Shown in pieces: positions 59,884-64,000 of a stretch of 64,000 bases of DNA (positions are counted from its first letter, which is position 1; each line of letters starts with the position of its first letter). This DNA comes from Sinomonas notoginsengisoli. GTDB lineage: Bacteria > Actinomycetota > Actinomycetes > Actinomycetales > Micrococcaceae. Where the stretch lies: contig NZ_JAIZDP010000006.1 of the NCBI RefSeq assembly GCF_021554725.1, positions 62,001-126,000 on the forward strand, in the 5' to 3' direction. A model generated the notes under the pieces. That model made no database searches. It saw only the letters and a program-made list of their open reading frames with translations, and had not been told where the DNA came from. The position numbers and the translations under genes are program-made.

Positions 59884-60159
59884 CTAGTGCTCCTGGCCGT
59901 GGTACGGCGGGCTGTCGCTCGCGTCGCTGTTCAGCTCGGCGTCCGGGACATCCATGCCAGCCATCGCCTTGTCGATGTCCGCGTAGTTGCGGGGTACGTC
60001 GTCCTCCTGCGGCATGTTGCCGCGGGACTGCTCCCGGATGAGCTGCTCCTCCTCGCTGAAGCGGATGTCGTTGGCCTGATCGCCGGAGTCACGCGGCTCG
60101 TCGTCCGGATTGCCGGTCTTGTACTCGCGCTCTTCGGGCTCACTGGTGTTCTCAGTCAT
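59884..60159 (-). CDS. Small acidic disordered protein, paralogue of 34885-35100
   Basis: 91 aa, acidic and hydrophilic throughout, no hydrophobic core. DSGDQANDIRFSEEEQLIREQ is shared with the 71-aa protein at 34885-35100; the C-terminal part (DVPRNYADIDKAMAGMDVPD) is additional. ATG at 60159 has no Shine-Dalgarno; TAGCGG lies 6 nt upstream. Convergent with the response regulator gene. Function unknown. Confidence 0.72.
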   Translation of the reverse strand: MTENTSEPEEREYKTGNPDDEPRDSGDQANDIRFSEEEQLIREQSRGNMPQEDDVPRNYADIDKAMAGMDVPDAELNSDASDSPPYHGQEH

Positions 60160-60201
60160 GCGGCACCGCTACCCGCTCCCATCGGGATCCAATCCCATCC
60201 G

Positions 60202-60468
60202 CTACTCCTGGGTCCCGGCGTCCGCACCGGTGTCGAAGTCACCATCGGTGTACTGGCCCGGCTGTCTGATGGGCGCACCGACGGCGGGCCCGTAGGCCGG
60301 TTCTCCGCCCTCCCGGGAGCCCCCGGCGACCGCTTCGCCTTGTCCGGCCGGCTCGACGTCATACTCCCCGTCCGTGAACTGGCCCTCGGGGCGCAGTGGG
60401 CGCTCGCGCCCTCCGTGGCGTGAAGCGTCCGGGACCGGATGCGCACCCGCGTTCTCGCTCTCGCTCAT
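60202..60468 (-). CDS. Small disordered protein with a duplicated GQ(F/Y)TDG(E/D)(Y/F)D motif
   Basis: 88 aa, Gly/Glu/Asp-rich. GQFTDGEYD at residues 29-37 and GQYTDGDFD at 71-79 are two copies of one short motif separated by a Gly/Ala linker. ATG at 60468 preceded by TACACT at 7 nt (leaderless). Same strand as the acidic gene 59884-60159, 42 nt upstream of it. Function unknown; low complexity elsewhere. Confidence 0.65.
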   Translation of the reverse strand: MSESENAGAHPVPDASRHGGRERPLRPEGQFTDGEYDVEPAGQGEAVAGGSREGGEPAYGPAVGAPIRQPGQYTDGDFDTGADAGTQE

Positions 60469-60475
60469 GCTGGCG

Positions 60476-60481
60476 AGTGTA
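60476..60481 (-). promoter_or_regulatory. -10 box (TACACT) for the 60468 start
   Basis: TACACT on the minus strand, 7 nt before the ATG. Confidence 0.55.
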
Positions 60482-60602
60482 CCGGCGGCGACAAGCGCCC
60501 AAACCCCGCGGCCCACGTCTGCCATGCATGCCTGCGTGAAGGGGATCTACGCGGGTAAGTCACCAGAGTCATAGCGCCCGCTACAGCATGCAGGAGAGTC
60601 CC

Positions 60603-61454
60603 GTGAACCTGTTGGACGACGCCGTCAGCCGGCTCGAACGCTGGCCCGCCCTCGATGCCCTCGCCGATCCGCTCCGGAAAGCCACCCAGGCACTCGTCAA
60701 GCCGCGAGTGGTGCGCAACCTGCTCAGCGGCATCCCGACCGGCCATCCCCTGCATCCGGTCCTCACGGACCTGCCGATCGGAGCGTGGAGCATGGCCTCG
60801 CTCCTTGACACCGTGGGCGGTGAGTCCTCGGAGCACGCCGCCGACGTCCTGGTCGCCGCAGGGCTGGTCGTCGCGGTCCCGACCGCCGCGTCTGGCCTCA
60901 ACGACTGGTCCGATACTTTTGGTGCCGTGAGCCGAGTCGGCGTCGCGCATGCTGCCCTCAACGTCACCGCCCTAGGCTTCTACGGCGCATCGCTCGCCGC
61001 TAGGAAGGCCGGCGCCCGCGGCGCCGGACGCGGGCTCGCGTATCTGGGCCTCGGCATCCTGCTGACAAGCGGCTACCTCGGCGGCCACCTCGCGTTCAGC
61101 AAGGGCGTGCGCGTGAACCGGACCGCCTGGCACGAGGGCCCCGGCGATTGGCAGGATGCCGGTCCGGCGAGCGATCTCGCACCGGACGGCCCCAGCGTGG
61201 TGGACCTTGATGGTGTTCCCGTTCTCGTCACGCACGACGCCGGCCGGCTGGTTGCGCTCGACGCCACCTGCACGCATGCCGGCGGCCCGCTCAACGAGGG
61301 CACCTTCGAGAACGGCTGCGTGACGTGCCCGTGGCACGGCAGCACCTTCCGGCTCGCCGACGGCGGCGTGGTTCACGGGCCCGCGAGCGCGCCGGAGCCC
61401 AGCTATGAGGCGCGGGTCGAGGACGGGCGCGTTCAGCTGAGGGCCCGGCGCTAG
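60603..61454 (+). CDS. DUF2231-Rieske fusion membrane protein
   Basis: 283 aa. The N-terminal DUF2231-type membrane module (about 40-165) has GHPLHPVLTDLPIGAWSMASLLD and three to four helices. The C-terminal Rieske [2Fe-2S] domain has CTHAGGPLNEG (C223, H225) and CPWHGSTF (C242, H245), with all four ligands present. It probably tethers an electron-transfer centre to the membrane. GTG at 60603 is chosen because AGGAG lies 6 nt upstream; ATG 60588 has no ribosome site. The 150 bp downstream (61455-61604) show nothing recognisable. Confidence 0.88.
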   Translation: MNLLDDAVSRLERWPALDALADPLRKATQALVKPRVVRNLLSGIPTGHPLHPVLTDLPIGAWSMASLLDTVGGESSEHAADVLVAAGLVVAVPTAASGLNDWSDTFGAVSRVGVAHAALNVTALGFYGASLAARKAGARGAGRGLAYLGLGILLTSGYLGGHLAFSKGVRVNRTAWHEGPGDWQDAGPASDLAPDGPSVVDLDGVPVLVTHDAGRLVALDATCTHAGGPLNEGTFENGCVTCPWHGSTFRLADGGVVHGPASAPEPSYEARVEDGRVQLRARR

Positions 61455-61604
61455 CTCCCGTACGCTCCTGCTCGTTCTGGCCGGCCCTGCCCGGCGTGCC
61501 GCTTGTGACACGCCGCGCAGGACCCCCACCGAAGCAGCCGACTGAGCAGGAAGGCACAGCCATCCGTGGCCGGCGTCCCGCCGAGCCCAGCGGTCTCGCC
61601 CAGC

Positions 61605-62522
61605 TCAGCCGGTCTTGCGGGTCCGCCGCTTGGGAGGCGCCTTCTCCTCGGAAGGTGCGGCCTCGGCGTCGTCCGCAGGTTTCTTCGCCCTGCCTGTCCC
61701 CGCCTTGACTGTCCCCGCCTTATCGCCACCCGACTTCCGCCGCGACTCAACGCTGCGCCGCAGCGCCTCCATGAGGTCGAGGACCTCGGCGCCCTCCCCC
61801 TCCTCGGCCGTCGCACCGAAGGTCTCCTCGGTATCTACGGCGTCGCCCTTGGCGAGCTTGGCCTCGACAAGCTGGCGCAGCTGCTCCTGGTACTCGTCAG
61901 CGAACTGCTCGGGCTCGAAGTCCGCCGAGAGGCTCTCCACGAGCGAGGAGGACATCTTGAGCTCCTTGTCGGAGATCTTCACCTCAGTGTCCTCGATGAT
62001 CGGGAACGCGGCCTCGCGGACCTCGTCGGGCCAGAGCAACGCCTGCAGGACCATGACGTCCCCGCGCACCCGCAGCGCCCCAAGGCGGGACTTCTGCCGA
62101 AGGGCGAACTTCACCACAGCTGTCAGCTCGGTCCGCTCGAGGGTCTCACGGAGGAGCTGGTATGGCTTGGCGCCGATCTTCTCGGGCTCGAGGTAGTAGC
62201 TCTTCTCGAAGTACATGGGGTCGATCTGATCGTCCGGGACGAACTCGACCACCTCGATCTCGCGGCTGCGCTCCACGGGCAGGGACTTCAGGTCCTCGTC
62301 GGTGAGGACCACCGTGCGGCCGCCCTCCTCGTAGGCCTTGTCGATGTCCGCGAACTCGACCACCTCTCCGCAGACCTCGCAGCGGCGCTGGTAGCGGATG
62401 CGGCCCTTGTCCCGATCATGGACCTGATGGAGCTTGAGGTCGTGGTCCTCGGTGGCACTGTAGACCTTCACGGGCACACTGACCAGGCCGAAGCTGATGG
62501 CGCCCTTCCAGATAGAACGCAT
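61605..62522 (-). CDS. ku: Non-homologous end-joining protein Ku
   Basis: 305 aa. The prokaryotic Ku core starts MRSIWKGAISFGLVSVPVKVYSAT, continues RYQRRCEVCGEVVEF (CxxC) and LPVERSREIEVVEFVPDDQIDPMYFEKSYYLEP, and ends in a Lys/Arg/Ala-rich DNA-contacting tail (KRRTRKTG). It binds DNA ends and recruits LigD, encoded divergently 278 bp away. ATG at 62522 is the conserved family start; no clear Shine-Dalgarno. Confidence 0.96.
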   Translation of the reverse strand: MRSIWKGAISFGLVSVPVKVYSATEDHDLKLHQVHDRDKGRIRYQRRCEVCGEVVEFADIDKAYEEGGRTVVLTDEDLKSLPVERSREIEVVEFVPDDQIDPMYFEKSYYLEPEKIGAKPYQLLRETLERTELTAVVKFALRQKSRLGALRVRGDVMVLQALLWPDEVREAAFPIIEDTEVKISDKELKMSSSLVESLSADFEPEQFADEYQEQLRQLVEAKLAKGDAVDTEETFGATAEEGEGAEVLDLMEALRRSVESRRKSGGDKAGTVKAGTGRAKKPADDAEAAPSEEKAPPKRRTRKTG

Positions 62523-62625
62523 GTGCCTAAGTGAACCGCACATTCGCGGGCTTGGATAGCCGCAACCCCCGCCCGGCGAGGCTTTCGGCGAGGCTTTCGG
62601 CCAGTCAACGGCGTTGGGGCAGAGC

Positions 62626-62754
62626 TCAGAAGTCCGTGCGCAGGATCTTCCGGACGTCGTGCGGGGCCGTCACCTTGGCGTGGCCCACGTCGGGGATCTC
62701 CTTGACGGGCTTGGCGAGCATCGGTTCGACCGGCGGCATCACGGGTAGATCCAT
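62626..62754 (-). pseudogene. Truncated ATP-dependent DNA ligase N-terminus
   Basis: 42 codons with a good ribosome site (GGAGGAAGATG) and ATG at 62754. MDLPVMPPVEPMLAKPVKEIPD is the typical start of LigC/LigD-type ATP-dependent ligases. It should continue into the adenylation domain (YEPKWDG with the Lys nucleophile), but instead VGHAKVTAPHDVRKILRTDF and a stop follow. This is best read as a large internal deletion or truncation in the Ku-LigD interval. Confidence 0.6.
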
Positions 62755-62799
62755 GGGGACATCTTCCTCCGGAACCGGAGCCCATGGGAGGGTAGCCGC

Positions 62800-64000
62800 A
62801 TGGCAGCTCAGCGCGCGACCATCGAGGTCGAGGGCCGCCGGATCAGCCTGTCCAATCTGGACAAGGTCCTGTATCCGGCTGCTGGCACTAACAAGGGCGA
62901 TGTCATCGAGTACTACCGCATGGTGGCCCCGGTCATGATCCCGGCCGTCCGCGACCGGCCCGCGACCCGCAAGCGGTGGGTGCACGGCGTGGGCACGGAG
63001 GAGGAGCCCGGCGAGGTGTTCTTCCAGAAGAACCTGGACAAGTCCACGCCGGAGTGGGTCGAGCGCGTGACGCTCCACCACCGCAACTCGGTCAACTCGT
63101 ACCCGCTGGTCAATGACCTCCCGACCCTCATCTGGCTCGCCCAGATCGCAGCGCTCGAGATCCACGTTCCCCAGTGGCGCGCGGTCACGACGGACACGAT
63201 GATCAACCCCGACCGGCTCGTGATCGACCTCGACCCCGGCCCGGGCGCCGGCCTGCCCGAGTGCGTCGAGGTCGCACAGCTCGTCAAACCGATCTTCGAC
63301 GACATGGGCCTCCTCTCCGTGCCCGTCACCTCGGGCTCGAAGGGCATCCACCTCTACGCGAAGCTCGACGGCCGCCAGGAGTGGGAGGCCGTCTCCGCCG
63401 TGGCCCGCGAGCTCGCGAAGTCCCTCGAGGCGGACCACCCGGACCTCGTGGTCGCGGACCAGAAGAAGACCCTCCGCGCGGGGCGGGTCCTGGTGGACTG
63501 GAGCCAGAACAGCGGACAGAAGACCACGATCGCGCCCTACTCCATGCGCGGGCGGTTCCAGCCGATGGTCGCCGCGCCCCGGACGTGGGAGGAGATCAGC
63601 TCCCCTGATCTAGCACATGTGCGCTACAACGAGATGGCCGACCGCCTCGAGACGTTCGGCGACCTGTTCGCCCCCCTCCACCCGCCTGCACTGCCCGAGG
63701 CGCACGACGCCGGCCGGTCATCCCGCCCGCGCTCACGCGCCACTGCCGGTGCTCGCCGCGGCGGCTCGCGCTCCTCCGGGGAGGACGACGACGGCGGGGA
63801 CCGCGCGCCGTCGTCCGCGCTCTCTGCGCGAGGCGACGCGGAAGGCGACCGCCTCACCGACTACCGGGCCAAGCGGGACGCCGCGAAGACCCCGGAACCC
63901 GTGCCGCTCCAGGCCCCGACAGCGGGCGCCGACGATGCCTTCGTGATCCACGAGCACCACGCGCGCCGGCTGCACTGGGACCTGCGGCTCGAGCGAGAGG
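62800..64000 (+). CDS. ligD: LigD: NHEJ polymerase-phosphoesterase-ligase (3' partial)
   Basis: At least 400 aa, running off the window. N-terminal AEP-type polymerase domain (about 5-295): SLSNLDKVLYP, EEPGEVFFQKNLDKSTPEW, metal-binding DLDPG in LVIDLDPGPG, SVPVTSGSKGIHLYA, WSQNSGQKTT and YSMRG. A charged, low-complexity linker (about 300-365) leads to the start of the 3'-phosphoesterase domain (FVIHEHHARRLHWDLRLE). Order POL-PE-(LIG) is that of mycobacterial LigD; the ligase part should lie beyond 64000. ATG preceded by GGGAGGGTAGCCGC. No stop in the frame up to the edge. Confidence 0.94.
   Translation, partial: MAAQRATIEVEGRRISLSNLDKVLYPAAGTNKGDVIEYYRMVAPVMIPAVRDRPATRKRWVHGVGTEEEPGEVFFQKNLDKSTPEWVERVTLHHRNSVNSYPLVNDLPTLIWLAQIAALEIHVPQWRAVTTDTMINPDRLVIDLDPGPGAGLPECVEVAQLVKPIFDDMGLLSVPVTSGSKGIHLYAKLDGRQEWEAVSAVARELAKSLEADHPDLVVADQKKTLRAGRVLVDWSQNSGQKTTIAPYSMRGRFQPMVAAPRTWEEISSPDLAHVRYNEMADRLETFGDLFAPLHPPALPEAHDAGRSSRPRSRATAGARRGGSRSSGEDDDGGDRAPSSALSARGDAEGDRLTDYRAKRDAAKTPEPVPLQAPTAGADDAFVIHEHHARRLHWDLRLERE

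Overview
The window comes from a high-GC actinobacterium, most likely a member of the Micrococcaceae (Arthrobacter/Sinomonas type). The support is the roughly 70% GC with strong third-position bias, Ku next to a Pol-first LigD, a SigK/RskA-like sigma/anti-sigma pair, a GabD2-like dehydrogenase, a YcnI/CopC copper cluster, and many genes whose start codon sits 6-7 nt after a TAnnnT -10 box (leaderless transcripts). No rRNA, tRNA, CRISPR array or insertion sequence was seen.

Layout. 1-8154 is a sugar-acid/tetrose catabolic locus. The plus operon has a TIM-barrel enzyme, a beta-hydroxyacid dehydrogenase, an SDR, a 35-aa membrane peptide and an ACS-type MFS carrier. A convergent minus operon has a Dak kinase, RpiB, a TPI-like isomerase and a GntR regulator. 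Together they suggest oxidation and decarboxylation of an acid sugar to erythrulose, then phosphorylation and isomerisation to D-erythrose-4-P. 8284-20868 holds housekeeping and metabolic genes: ArfB-like hydrolase, YbdK-like ligase, TRIC channel, AKR, MFS, a HAD-GH65 phosphorylase fusion, and an IclR-controlled aromatic hydroxylase. 20906-24005 is a metal (copper) region with a very His-rich protein. 24298-26645 holds an SDR relic, an AAA ATPase and an orphan protein. 26774-29327 has a small membrane protein, a patatin and a PanE-like reductase.

29402-34825 is a lower-GC island on the minus strand: a PLD-helicase-DUF3427 protein broken by a frameshift, an HNH endonuclease, and an AvrRpt2-type cysteine protease. 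It looks like an acquired defence locus. 34885-42434 contains small acidic, His-rich and YCII-like proteins, a secreted subtilase, and an ECF sigma factor with an anti-sigma factor whose linker is a 21-bp tandem repeat related to an intergenic repeat at 8739-8780. 42528-44947 carries an SSADH and an SDR.

45003-48292 is a compact four-gene unit: a divergent Lgt homologue, a 137-aa membrane protein, a Cys-rich radical SAM enzyme resembling the MJ0619/Tes lipid-coupling family, and a second 137-aa membrane protein. It is the best candidate here for an undescribed lipid-modifying system. 48310-54239 is a second sugar locus (GntR, split transketolase, MHS carrier, TIM-barrel isomerase, SDR), with four copies of a GntR-type operator tying its divergent promoters to the regulator gene. 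54446-57239 is an SsuABC/TauABC-type importer, divergent from a CitA/CitB-type two-component system (57441-59851). 59884-64000 has two small disordered proteins, a membrane-Rieske fusion, and an NHEJ locus (Ku, a truncated ATP-ligase remnant, LigD running off the end).
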